Shown: piece by piece, positions 9,750 through 18,170 of the stretch
Position numbering within the stretch: position 1 is the first letter of the stretch
How the letters are laid out: every line of letters begins with the position of its first letter
Assembly: GCA_024280435.1 (NCBI GenBank)
Contig: JAJRQD010000018.1
Coordinates: 27,868 to 65,344, forward strand
Reading direction: 5' to 3'
Origin: an archaeon
Lineage (GTDB): Archaea; Asgardarchaeota; Heimdallarchaeia; Heimdallarchaeales; Kariarchaeaceae
Length of the DNA stretch: 37,477 bases
Program-made: the position numbers and the translations under genes
Notes under the pieces: generated by a model
Databases searched by the model: none
Told to the model about the DNA's origin: nothing
The model's input: only the letters and a program-made list of their open reading frames with translations

Positions 9750-10027
9750 TTTTCATATACCTCTAAATTCTCTTTTGGAAACACACTAAGAGATGCAAAT
9801 AAAATTATGCCAGTAGTACCAGCATATATTGTTAATTGGAAAACACTCAAAAAAGGAGCACCAAGTACCCAGTATAGACCCGAAACTGCGATCATAAATA
9901 CAATAAAAGCTATTGTTATTTTGTACAGCTCTTTTAATTCTAGTAACATAATCATACTTCCAATCATAATTATCAGTAGAAAAATCTCTACAAACATTAT
10001 ATTTATATTAAAACCTATATTATTCAT
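9746..10027 (-). CDS. NuoJ-like membrane subunit (N-terminal part)
   Basis: 93 residues with three hydrophobic segments. LGAPFLSVFQLTIYAGTTGIILFA matches the conserved third helix of NuoJ in the residues around APFL, Q and IYAG; this is the helix that carries the pi-bulge in complex I. It ends soon after this helix, so it is a short, split-type NuoJ. The ATG at 10027 overlaps the nuoI stop by one base (TAATG), and its TGA overlaps the next gene's ATG. It would form part of the charge-relay channel between the peripheral arm and the pump modules. Confidence 0.82.
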   Translation of the reverse strand: MNNIGFNINIMFVEIFLLIIMIGSMIMLLELKELYKITIAFIVFMIAVSGLYWVLGAPFLSVFQLTIYAGTTGIILFASLSVFPKENLEVYEK

Positions 10028-10395
10028 TATTTCACCTTCAATTTTTCCCTATTATCAGATGGTACAACAATATTATTTGTTAAATTCAATGCATCAGTGG
10101 GACAAACATCCTCACATGCCCCACAGAATATACAACCATCAAGATTTATTACGGGTGTAAACTTTTTTTTCATATTTTTATGTAAGTGTCTCATATTTTC
10201 AGTTATTTCAATCATTTCAATAACAAAACTTGGACAGACTCTGTAACATCTTTTACATCCAGTACAAATATCATTATCCAAATAATGTCTTCCTCTAAGC
10301 CTTTCAGGCTTATTTAATCCTTTTGAAGTTATTGGGAAATCTACTGTCACAGGCTTAGTAAAAAAATTTTTTATTAATTCAATAAATATTTTCAT
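10027..10395 (-). CDS. NuoI-like 2x[4Fe-4S] ferredoxin subunit
   Basis: Electron-transfer subunit with two [4Fe-4S] motifs: Cys44, 47, 50 and 54 (CTGCKRCYRVC) and Cys88, 91, 94 and 98 (CIFCGACEDVC). It should carry electrons between the redox partner, plausibly ferredoxin, and the small-subunit cluster. The frame is open to 10464, but I choose the ATG at 10395 (122 residues), which has GGAGTG 7-8 bases upstream and begins 11 bases after the nuoH stop. No NuoE, F or G genes are present, so NADH is unlikely as donor. Confidence 0.9.
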   Translation of the reverse strand: MKIFIELIKNFFTKPVTVDFPITSKGLNKPERLRGRHYLDNDICTGCKRCYRVCPSFVIEMIEITENMRHLHKNMKKKFTPVINLDGCIFCGACEDVCPTDALNLTNNIVVPSDNREKLKVK

Positions 10396-10406
10396 ATAAT
10401 TCACTC

Positions 10407-11387
10407 CTAAATAATTATTATCAAAATAACTGACATAATTGATATTGGTGTTAACAAAGACCAAGTACCCTCAGTTATTTGACTTACTTTCAACCTAGCA
10501 AGGCTTGCTGAAAGCAATGACAGTATAAAGATTACTGCACTGCTCTTTAAAAGAAAATAAATTGTGAAAAGTATTTTTTTTACAATTCCGTCCATTCCAA
10601 ATGTAGGACCTGTTGGCCCACCTAAAAAAAGAGTAACTGTTAATCCAACCATTAAAACTTCTTTTAAAAGTTCGCTAAGTATTATAAATGCATATTTTCT
10701 ACCACTATATTCAACTGTCCATCCACCAGCAATCTCTGTTTCAGCTTCAGGAGTATCAAATGGAACTTTTTCCATCTCTGCGAGAGAAGTAATTAGAAAA
10801 ATACAAAATGCTAAAAATCCAACACCCCAAATAACCCAATTATTGTCTCTTTGATAAATAACTATATCAGAAAATGAAAAGCTACCTGCAAGCATAACAG
10901 ATGTAATACTTGCAAAAACTAATGGGATACCAAATGATACCAACTGTAATCCAGATCTACTCGCACCTATCATAGCATAATTATTTCCAGATGCCCATCC
11001 CAATGTTATTTGAATAGCTGCAAAAAGAGAAATTAAAAATAGAATCGCATACAAATCACCTTGATTATTTATTATTGCATATTCTGAATTTATAGGAATA
11101 AAAAACAATGCTAATAACAATGGTAACGGAGAAAATATTGGTAAGTATTCAAATATTACCTTATGAGATTTGTCTGGTATTATTTCTTCTTTTGTAGATG
11201 TTTTGATAAAATCTGCCAGAGATTGTAGAACTCCTTTATGTCCAGCTACTTGAGGACCAATCCTCAATTGAAACTTGGCCAATATTTTTCTGTATAACCA
11301 ATCATAAGTGAAAGCTAAAAATAGAATAAATCCAATACCAGGATAAATCAATACCCTAAAAATAACCACCATAATTTGTTCAATCAA
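10407..11387 (-). CDS. NuoH-like membrane anchor subunit
   Basis: 326 residues with about eight hydrophobic helices. The family's most conserved loop is present as PFDTPEAETEIAGGWTVEYS, and the first loop has RIGPQVAGHKGVLQSLADFIK. In complex I and group-4 hydrogenases this subunit docks the peripheral arm onto the membrane and starts the chain of buried charges. Its ATG overlaps the TGA of the large-subunit gene (ATGA), showing tight coupling. Length is normal for the family. Confidence 0.93.
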   Translation of the reverse strand: MIEQIMVVIFRVLIYPGIGFILFLAFTYDWLYRKILAKFQLRIGPQVAGHKGVLQSLADFIKTSTKEEIIPDKSHKVIFEYLPIFSPLPLLLALFFIPINSEYAIINNQGDLYAILFLISLFAAIQITLGWASGNNYAMIGASRSGLQLVSFGIPLVFASITSVMLAGSFSFSDIVIYQRDNNWVIWGVGFLAFCIFLITSLAEMEKVPFDTPEAETEIAGGWTVEYSGRKYAFIILSELLKEVLMVGLTVTLFLGGPTGPTFGMDGIVKKILFTIYFLLKSSAVIFILSLLSASLARLKVSQITEGTWSLLTPISIMSVILIIII

Positions 11388-12583
11388 AGTATTTCATCCT
11401 CCTGATAAACCTTTATAGCAAAGTTTCGTAAATCATTAGAATTCATAATATATTGCTTATCTAAATCTCGATCAATAACTAGAGTTCTATCAGTACAAGA
11501 AAAGCATGGATCACATGAGGCTACAATGACAGGTATATCTGCAATATGATGTCCAACTAATACGTTCATTGACGAAACTAAATTGGCATATGTAGGTGCC
11601 CTAACTTTGATTCTATAGGGTATTTTATCATTTCTGAAATCAATATAGTGCAAATCTTCACCACGAGGGGCTTCAATTCGAGATATAGTAGCTCCATTAA
11701 ATTTGCCTCTAATTTTGGATAATATTGGACCATTAGGGAGATTATTCAAAGCTTGATCTATTATTGAGATTGATTCAAAAAGTTCGTCTAATCTTAAAAT
11801 TATCTTGCTATACACATCACCCTTTGTATCGTACAATACTTTGAATTTTATCTCTTCATACACAAAATATGGATTATCTCGCCTTAAATCCCAGTTAATA
11901 CCAGATGATCTGGCAGTAGGTCCTGTTGCATTTGTTTTCTCAGCTAGTTTTTTTGAAATTGTACCAACATTTTTACATCTTGCTTGAATAGTTTTATCAT
12001 TAACTGCTATTTTTTTTATTTTCTGTATTCGTTGTTCAAGTATAGGAAGAAGTGAAAAAAGTTGCTTTATCATCATTTCATTGAGATCATTTCTTACACC
12101 ACCAATAGCATTTACTCCATAATTTACTCTATTCCCAGTAATAGTTTCTAAAATATCCATAATTAGTTCTCTATCTTTCCAAATTAACAAATAAAATGTA
12201 TCAAAACCAATTTCATGAGTAAGTACACCTAGCCAAAGTAGATGGGAGTGTAATCGCTCTAATTCTGCAACTATCACCCTGATATAATTTGCCCTAGGTG
12301 GTGCTTCAATTCCTGCTATTTCTTCTACACCCTTAGCATAGTTACCTTGATGTGAAAAGCTACATATTCCACATATTCTCTCTATCAAATATAAATTCTG
12401 ATCTGAATTTCTACTTTCACACAGTTTTTCAATACCTCTATGAGTATGTCCAAGAATTGGAATTGCATCAACTATTTTTTCAGATTCGATCACAATTCTG
12501 AATGTTTCTGGTTCTTTCAATGCTGGATGTTGAGGTCCAATATTAATCTCTTTACCTTGAATTTTCTCACTCAATTTTATCAC
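11384..12583 (-). CDS. Group-4 [NiFe] hydrogenase large subunit (NuoD-like)
   Basis: 399 residues. It has both Ni-Fe ligand motifs: RICGICSFSH at 69-78 (Cys71, Cys74) and DPCFSCTDR at 358-366 (Cys360, Cys363). True complex I NuoD has lost these cysteines, so this subunit should bind the NiFe(CN)2CO site and catalyse 2H+ + 2e- to or from H2. About 33 residues follow DPCFSCTDR, a tail of the kind removed by the HycI-type protease encoded at the operon end. The start is GTG at 12583, overlapping nuoC by 17 bases; a TTG three codons in, preceded by AGGTGAT, is an alternative. The overall sequence (INIGPQHPALKEPE, THRGIEKL, SRIEAPRGE) is complex-I-like. Confidence 0.94.
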   Translation of the reverse strand: MIKLSEKIQGKEINIGPQHPALKEPETFRIVIESEKIVDAIPILGHTHRGIEKLCESRNSDQNLYLIERICGICSFSHQGNYAKGVEEIAGIEAPPRANYIRVIVAELERLHSHLLWLGVLTHEIGFDTFYLLIWKDRELIMDILETITGNRVNYGVNAIGGVRNDLNEMMIKQLFSLLPILEQRIQKIKKIAVNDKTIQARCKNVGTISKKLAEKTNATGPTARSSGINWDLRRDNPYFVYEEIKFKVLYDTKGDVYSKIILRLDELFESISIIDQALNNLPNGPILSKIRGKFNGATISRIEAPRGEDLHYIDFRNDKIPYRIKVRAPTYANLVSSMNVLVGHHIADIPVIVASCDPCFSCTDRTLVIDRDLDKQYIMNSNDLRNFAIKVYQEDEIL

Positions 12584-13022
12584 CTTTTTTTGATTTTTCC
12601 CAACCTTTTCTCATTGGAAATCCCTTATTCCAATTTTCGGGTAGAAATACTTCTGTTACCTTATTTCCTTCAAAATTGATACCAAACATTTCTGTTGCTT
12701 CACCTTCATAAAAGATAGTTCCAGATAAGTCGCTTATTGTTTGAGTTGTTGGATTATTGTAATCTAGCACCTCAGCTAATATAAAAGAGAGATTTGATTT
12801 TCTGTGGATCACATAATAGAATAATTCAAATCTATCGATTTCATCAATTACATATAAAGAAGAAATATGAAAGCTAAAATTATTTTTCACCCAATTTTCT
12901 ATCGTTTTTCTAATCATTTTTGGTTTTAATACAATGATTTGTTCACCTGAAACAAGGTTTCTTTTTGAAATAATTACATTTTCATCAATTGGTAAATCAT
13001 ATTTTATATTACTTATTTTCAT
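12567..13022 (-). CDS. NuoC-like 30 kDa subunit
   Basis: 151 residues with the family signature in the form YEGEATEMFGINFEGN, followed by LPENWNKGFPMRKG. It is a structural protein of the peripheral arm that packs against the large and small subunits. AGGAGATGAT just upstream of the ATG at 13022 supports the start. It overlaps the start of the large-subunit gene by 17 bases. It is separate, not fused to NuoD. Confidence 0.9.
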   Translation of the reverse strand: MKISNIKYDLPIDENVIISKRNLVSGEQIIVLKPKMIRKTIENWVKNNFSFHISSLYVIDEIDRFELFYYVIHRKSNLSFILAEVLDYNNPTTQTISDLSGTIFYEGEATEMFGINFEGNKVTEVFLPENWNKGFPMRKGWEKSKKGDKIE

Positions 13023-13033
13023 TAAATCATCTC

Positions 13034-13534
13034 CTATAATATTTCTCCTTTCAAATCAGGTAGTTTACCAGAGCTTAGTTTTTCTAATAGCATAGCTATC
13101 CCAAAGAACACAGCTTCTGGTTTAGGAGGACAACCGGGTATATACAAATCAACAGGAATTACGTTATCGACTCCATCGAGCGTAATATAGCTATTTTTGT
13201 AAATACCACCAGATGACCCACAAGAACCTACAACCACTACAAATTTAGGATTTGGAATTTGTTCATAAGTTTTAACCACTGCAATCTTCATTTTATCAGT
13301 TACTGGACCTGTACATATCATAATATCAGCATGTCTTGGTGATCCTACTAATTTTACACCATATCGCTCAGCATCCAATTTTGGTGCCAAAGCAGTTAAT
13401 ATCTCAATATCACAACCATTACAACTACCTGTGTTCATATGTATAAGCCATGGTGATTTTACCCTTGACCATGTCACCATTCTGTTTATTATATTTTTAA
13501 AATATCCCAATTTCTTTTCTGCTTCTTTTTTCAA
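13034..13534 (-). CDS. Hydrogenase small subunit (NuoB-like), proximal [4Fe-4S]
   Basis: 166 residues. Cluster ligands are Cys38 and Cys41 (GSCNGCD), Cys105 (VVGSCGSSGG) and Cys135 (PGCPPKPEA). GSCNGCDIE is the group-4 hydrogenase form, whereas complex I NuoB has adjacent cysteines in this place. It holds the single proximal [4Fe-4S] cluster next to the NiFe site. The start is a TTG at 13534 with AGGAG about 14 bases upstream, overlapping the end of nuoA; an internal ATG at codon 19 is possible but would give a shorter N terminus. Confidence 0.92.
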   Translation of the reverse strand: MKKEAEKKLGYFKNIINRMVTWSRVKSPWLIHMNTGSCNGCDIEILTALAPKLDAERYGVKLVGSPRHADIMICTGPVTDKMKIAVVKTYEQIPNPKFVVVVGSCGSSGGIYKNSYITLDGVDNVIPVDLYIPGCPPKPEAVFFGIAMLLEKLSSGKLPDLKGEIL

Positions 13535-13548
13535 AATACTTCAAACTC

Positions 13549-13932
13549 CTATGATAAATCTTCCTGGTATTTAGGTAATATAATTAAAAGAAAAGCAATT
13601 ACTGAAATGTAAACTATTAAATGTACACCTAATTGGTTTATCCCATTATTAAAATTAACCTTCCAATTTGGTAGAAAAGATGCAATGGCAGCAACAAATG
13701 CAATTGTATCAAAAATTAAAAAATAAATGGCATACTGAAAAAACAATGTTTTGAATGTTCCTTTTTCCTCCTCAAATTCTTTACCACCTGAATATCCTTT
13801 GCTTTTTAATTCATTTGGATCAGATGGCATGTTTATTCTTCCAAATAATGAATAAAGAGTGTAAAGAAATAGTGTACAGATTATGATTACAAAGGTTAGA
13901 TCAATAAATGATGATACAAAATCAGATGTCAT
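13549..13932 (-). CDS. NuoA-like membrane subunit, first gene of the operon
   Basis: 127 residues with three hydrophobic helices. The family loop appears as GYSGGKEFEEEKGTFKTLFF (family form YECG), followed by AIYFLIFDTIAFVAA, the conserved FD-containing second helix. This subunit surrounds NuoH at the interface with the peripheral arm. AAGGT lies about 10 bases before the ATG at 13932. It opens the operon that ends at 5363; a 16-base palindrome lies about 90 bases upstream. NuoA is absent from simple Ech/Mbh hydrogenases, so its presence marks this enzyme as complex-I-like. Confidence 0.86.
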   Translation of the reverse strand: MTSDFVSSFIDLTFVIIICTLFLYTLYSLFGRINMPSDPNELKSKGYSGGKEFEEEKGTFKTLFFQYAIYFLIFDTIAFVAAIASFLPNWKVNFNNGINQLGVHLIVYISVIAFLLIILPKYQEDLS

Positions 13933-14393
13933 GCTACATTACCTTTTATTGCGTAAACTATCGATGCTATGAGTTAATCCAACATTGATTGATTATTTCT
14001 AAACAATGACAATTTACCAATAACTATAGTTATTATACTATAATATTAAAATAATTTTTTTTTTGTATATAATAAATAAATTTATCTAAAAAATATAAAT
14101 TTAATATAATAATTATACTAAAGTTATATTTTGGTATTAAAAAATGTCAAAAAATCAGGAATCCGTTATTCATTCGTTCAATCTGAATTTCGTCATATAG
14201 AAAATAAATTTATCTTTTATATAATACATAATTTACGAATATCGCCATTTTAATAGATTTTTTAGCATTTATACCCGAAAAAAAGTACTAAAATACATAA
14301 TTTATAGCAATAATATTATTGAAATAGCGGTTTATTTCATATTTTTATGCATTTTTTAATTACAATTACATTTCCGATAATAATAAAATACAA
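13933..14393. promoter_or_regulatory. Intergenic region holding the hydrogenase operon promoter
   Basis: 461 very AT-rich bases between the hypD stop and nuoA, both on the minus strand. It must contain the nuoA promoter, read leftward. Several TATA-like runs lie between about 14040 and 14100, so one box cannot be chosen. A plus-strand run of ten T lies near 14055. Apart from the palindrome listed separately I find no gene or RNA. Confidence 0.5.
14019..14034. promoter_or_regulatory. Perfect 16-base palindrome, candidate operator of the hydrogenase operon
   Basis: AATAACTATAGTTATT is its own reverse complement. It lies 87-102 bases before the nuoA start, on the start-codon side of the TATA-like runs. 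A dimeric repressor or redox regulator bound there could block the promoter. AT-only palindromes arise by chance in such DNA, but this one includes a central C and G and is perfect. Confidence 0.4.
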
Positions 14394-15500
14394 TCATTTT
14401 TCTTCATACAAAACTCTTATTCTACATGTACCCTCATCAGAAACCATACACGGTCCAATAGGTGTCTCAGGTGTACATTTTTTAAGGAAATGTGGACAAC
14501 TTTGTGGAACTGCTTTACCCAATATCACATTTCCACAAAGACATCCCTTTATAAGATCTCTATCACTTTTTATAGGTTCTAATAACAATGCTTTAGCATC
14601 ATATTTTACAAATCTTTCTGAAAGCTCAAATCCAGATTTTTTGATGATACCTATACCTCTCCATTTTGCATCAACAACCTTAAACACTTTATTCATCATT
14701 TTTAAAGCAATAGTATTTCCTTCAGCCTTAACAACCCTAGGATAGGCGTTTTCAACAATTGAATCACCTCTAATTATCTGTTTCAATATCATATCAATTG
14801 CAATAAGAAAATCTAAAGCATCAAATCCACCCACTACACATGGAATATTATATTTTTCAGGAAATTGATCATAGTCTTTTGTGCCAATTATTGTAGAAAC
14901 GTGACCAGGTAAGACAAAACCATCCAGATCATGTTTTGGATCCGAAAGTAACAATTCCATTGCAGGTGGTACCAATCTGAAATCAGATAAAACGAAAAAA
15001 TTAGTTGGTGGATTATTAATTAGTGTAAAAGCAGTCATAGGTGCAGTAGTCTCAAAACCAACCCCTAACCAAATAATTTTTTTATTCGAATTATTATTAG
15101 CAATCTTCACAGCATCATTAATTGAATATACAATTCTGATATCATATCCGTTTGATTTGGTATTTGATAATGTGATGAGCTCACTATCAGGAACTTTGAA
15201 CATATCGCCAAATGTTACAATAATAGCGCCTTGTTTTGCCAATTGAATTGCTGCACTTATATGTTCACTAGGACATATACAAACAGGACATCCAGGTCCT
15301 GAAATTATTTCCAATCCATTCGGTAGTAAGGATCGAATACCTGATTTTGCAACAGTTGTTTCGTGTGTTCCACAAACATGCATTAGTTTAAGATTACGAT
15401 TAATTTTTGCATAAGATATATGAATTGAATGCAATATCTTTTTTGCAATTTTTCTTGATCGGAATTTATCTAGTTTAGGGGAAGTATCTTTAAATCTCAT
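14394..15500 (-). CDS. hypD: Hydrogenase maturation protein HypD
   Basis: 368 residues, normal HypD length. HypD is the [4Fe-4S] scaffold on which Fe(CN)2CO is assembled together with HypC. Key residues are visible: Cys43 in MHVCGTHE, Cys71 and Cys74 in GPGCPVC, and the C-terminal Cys-rich cluster site (GCLCG, QSCPHFLKKC, GPCMVS). An AAAGGTTT stretch precedes the ATG at 15500. It follows hypC by 17 bases, so the two are co-transcribed, matching their physical complex. Confidence 0.96.
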   Translation of the reverse strand: MRFKDTSPKLDKFRSRKIAKKILHSIHISYAKINRNLKLMHVCGTHETTVAKSGIRSLLPNGLEIISGPGCPVCICPSEHISAAIQLAKQGAIIVTFGDMFKVPDSELITLSNTKSNGYDIRIVYSINDAVKIANNNSNKKIIWLGVGFETTAPMTAFTLINNPPTNFFVLSDFRLVPPAMELLLSDPKHDLDGFVLPGHVSTIIGTKDYDQFPEKYNIPCVVGGFDALDFLIAIDMILKQIIRGDSIVENAYPRVVKAEGNTIALKMMNKVFKVVDAKWRGIGIIKKSGFELSERFVKYDAKALLLEPIKSDRDLIKGCLCGNVILGKAVPQSCPHFLKKCTPETPIGPCMVSDEGTCRIRVLYEEK

Positions 15501-15517
15501 TTTAAAACCTTTTTATT

Positions 15518-15739
15518 TTATAAATTATCAATTTTATCATATGCATTGATTATTTCCATGGCTTTGCTTTCATCTATTTTAGCTATAGCAAAACCTGTAT
15601 GAATTAATACCCAATCGTTAAGTTCAAGCTCATTTTTCAATAAAGATATTGTTATGATTTTTGTAACACCATTAATGTCAACTTTAGCTTGAGTTTGATC
15701 AATAAATTCAATAATTTTCGCAACAACAGATAAGCACAT
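15518..15739 (-). CDS. hypC: Hydrogenase maturation chaperone HypC
   Basis: 73 residues, beginning MCLSVVAKI with the essential Cys2 that binds the Fe(CN)2CO unit. DWVLIHTGFAIAKID is the conserved OB-fold segment. It carries the iron fragment with HypD and delivers it to the large-subunit precursor. It is the first gene of a hypC-hypD pair, divergent from hypF across 64 bases. Confidence 0.94.
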   Translation of the reverse strand: MCLSVVAKIIEFIDQTQAKVDINGVTKIITISLLKNELELNDWVLIHTGFAIAKIDESKAMEIINAYDKIDNL

Positions 15740-15803
15740 TAAATAAATTATTAGAACTGCAATGATATGTTTTATTGAATATAATTGTATAGATGATCAA
15801 TAA

Positions 15804-18107
15804 ATGAATACAAAAATTACAAAAATAAATATCAAAGGCGTTGTTCAATCAGTTGGATTTAGACCTTTTGTTAAGAAATTAGCAGATAAATTAGGATATA
15901 GTGGTTATATTCGGAACCTTGCAGATGCAGGGGTTGAAATTATTTTACATGCAGATAAAACAAAAGCGAAGTTTTTTTTCAATAATATCTGTACATATAA
16001 ACCTGAATTATCTATTATTTTGGAATATCATATAACAGAAAATATTGATATTATTGAAAGGCATGAAAAAGACAAATTTTCTATTATCAATAGTGCAACC
16101 ATATCTTCTAACAATGGAATTTCTCCTTTACCACCAGATATTGCCATATGTGTTGAGTGTCAAACTGATAGTAGCACTAAACGAAGACTTGATTATTCTT
16201 TTATATCTTGTACTAACTGCGGTCCAAGATTTACAGTAATAAAAAAAATACCATATGATAGAGTTAATACATCTTTTAATAAATTTCCTCTTTGTATCGC
16301 TTGTCAACAGGAGTATTATGATACATCAGATAGAAGATTTCACGCCCAAACTACATGTTGTAAAAAATGTGGGCCCGAATATTCTGTATTTAGATGGAAT
16401 AACAAATGGACGGAATCTAAATTAAATTGGAATGATATTATAACTAAAATTGATAAAGGTGAATTATGGGGAGTTATGGGGACTGGTGGAACTCATCTTA
16501 TTACCAATGCATTTAACATAAAAGCAATCAAAAATTTAAGGATAAAAATAAGAAACAATAATAACAAACCGTTTGCAGTAATGATGAGAGATATTGAAAC
16601 AATTAGAAAATACTGTTTTCTAACAGAAGAAGATGAAAAATTATTGCTTTCCTCAAGAAGGCCAATAGTTATAGTTCCTCTTATTGATCCAAGTAATTGG
16701 CAAATAATAAGTCCAAATTTATCAAGTATTGGTGTAATGCTTCCATACAATAATTTCCATTTTATTTTATTCAAATATGCGACTACTGATGCATTTTTGA
16801 TGACATCTGCCAATTTACCTGGAATTCCAATGCCAATTACTGCAAATGATGTTAAAAAACAATTATCACAAATTGTGGATGGGATTTTAGTTCACAATAA
16901 AGAAATTATTCAAAGAGTTGATGATTCTGTAATTAGATCACATAGAAAAAACCATTTAATAATCCGAAGATCCCGTGGATTTGTACCACAGCCAACTTAT
17001 CATAAAGATTTAACAAATTTAACTGCAATAGGTCTTGGAGCACAGGAAGATAATACAGCTGCAATATTGCATGATGGCTGGATTGTCCAAACTCAACATT
17101 TAGGTAATGTTAATAATTTAGAAGCTCATGATTTTTTAATTAGTTCTATTAATCACCTAAAATCATTGTATTCTATTGAAACTGATAATTATATATCAGA
17201 TATTCACCCAACATTTCTTACAAGTAAAATAGCTGATAAACTATCTAAAAATAAACCTAGTACAAAAGTTCAACATCATGTTGCACATGTTGCATCTTTA
17301 GGTCTTGATAATTCTATACCTCATGAAGAGCCTTTATTAGCATGGGCATGTGATGGATTTGGACTATCTGATGATAATCAAGCATGGGGAACTGAATTAA
17401 TTTTAATAGAAGATGGAAATTGGAAAAGAATGGCTTCAACAACACCTGTTGAATATTCTGGAAATGACAAAAATGCACTATACCCATCAAGAATGTTACT
17501 TAAATATTTAAAACAAACAGAGATACCTATCACACCTAAAATAAAAAATCAAATAGTAAAAAATTTGGCAGGAATGAATGTAGAATATAATTATATAATT
17601 AATAATAAAGATTATTCTTTGCAAACTACTTCAATTGCCAGGTTATTGGATAGTATTGCTTCACTATTAAATATTTCACAATATAGAAGTTACAGAGGAG
17701 AACCAGCAATTGTATTAGAAAATTTAGCAATGAAATCTGATTATACTGAAAAAATTAATTATGAAGATTTTATTTCATATAAAGATTTCACTAGAATTGA
17801 TACAAGCAATATTTTTAGGAAAATATATTTAGAGTTTTCTAATGGGTTAAATAAAATAGATTTGGCTAAATTAACACATGATATAATTGGACAAACATTA
17901 TCATATTTAGGAAACGAAATTGCTGAAAGTCTAGGTGTTAATCGATTGGGATTTACAGGAGGTGTAGCATATAATTATCTTATAACAAAAAATATGAGAA
18001 TTAATTTATCAAAAAACATAGAACTACTACTTCACAATTCCATTCCACCAGGGGATGCAGGTATTTCAGTTGGACAATTAAATTACTTTGGGATGATAAA
18101 TAAATAA
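15804..18107 (+). CDS. hypF: Carbamoyltransferase HypF
   Basis: 767 residues, full length. It makes the thiocarboxamide precursor of the CN ligands from carbamoyl phosphate, ATP and HypE. Domains in order: acylphosphatase with VVQSVGFRPFV (Arg20); two zinc-finger units with Cys116/119, 136/139, 164/167 and 185/186/189; a YrdC-like domain from about 200 to 380; and a Kae1-like metal-binding domain with VQHHVAHVASLGLD near 489-502. The ATG at 15804 is chosen because it begins just before the acylphosphatase strand. It shares a divergent promoter region with hypC and is followed 60 bases later by hypE, its enzymatic partner. Confidence 0.96.
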   Translation: MNTKITKINIKGVVQSVGFRPFVKKLADKLGYSGYIRNLADAGVEIILHADKTKAKFFFNNICTYKPELSIILEYHITENIDIIERHEKDKFSIINSATISSNNGISPLPPDIAICVECQTDSSTKRRLDYSFISCTNCGPRFTVIKKIPYDRVNTSFNKFPLCIACQQEYYDTSDRRFHAQTTCCKKCGPEYSVFRWNNKWTESKLNWNDIITKIDKGELWGVMGTGGTHLITNAFNIKAIKNLRIKIRNNNNKPFAVMMRDIETIRKYCFLTEEDEKLLLSSRRPIVIVPLIDPSNWQIISPNLSSIGVMLPYNNFHFILFKYATTDAFLMTSANLPGIPMPITANDVKKQLSQIVDGILVHNKEIIQRVDDSVIRSHRKNHLIIRRSRGFVPQPTYHKDLTNLTAIGLGAQEDNTAAILHDGWIVQTQHLGNVNNLEAHDFLISSINHLKSLYSIETDNYISDIHPTFLTSKIADKLSKNKPSTKVQHHVAHVASLGLDNSIPHEEPLLAWACDGFGLSDDNQAWGTELILIEDGNWKRMASTTPVEYSGNDKNALYPSRMLLKYLKQTEIPITPKIKNQIVKNLAGMNVEYNYIINNKDYSLQTTSIARLLDSIASLLNISQYRSYRGEPAIVLENLAMKSDYTEKINYEDFISYKDFTRIDTSNIFRKIYLEFSNGLNKIDLAKLTHDIIGQTLSYLGNEIAESLGVNRLGFTGGVAYNYLITKNMRINLSKNIELLLHNSIPPGDAGISVGQLNYFGMINK

Positions 18108-18170
18108 AAAGTATCAATAGTTTTGTATATTATATAATATTTTTAGTTACTCATAAATTAGTATAGTTTG

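Noticed and set aside
5363-13932. Ordinary NADH:quinone or F420H2 (Fpo) complex I
   Set aside because: All four Ni-Fe cysteines and a maturation protease are present; NuoE/F/G and FpoF are absent.
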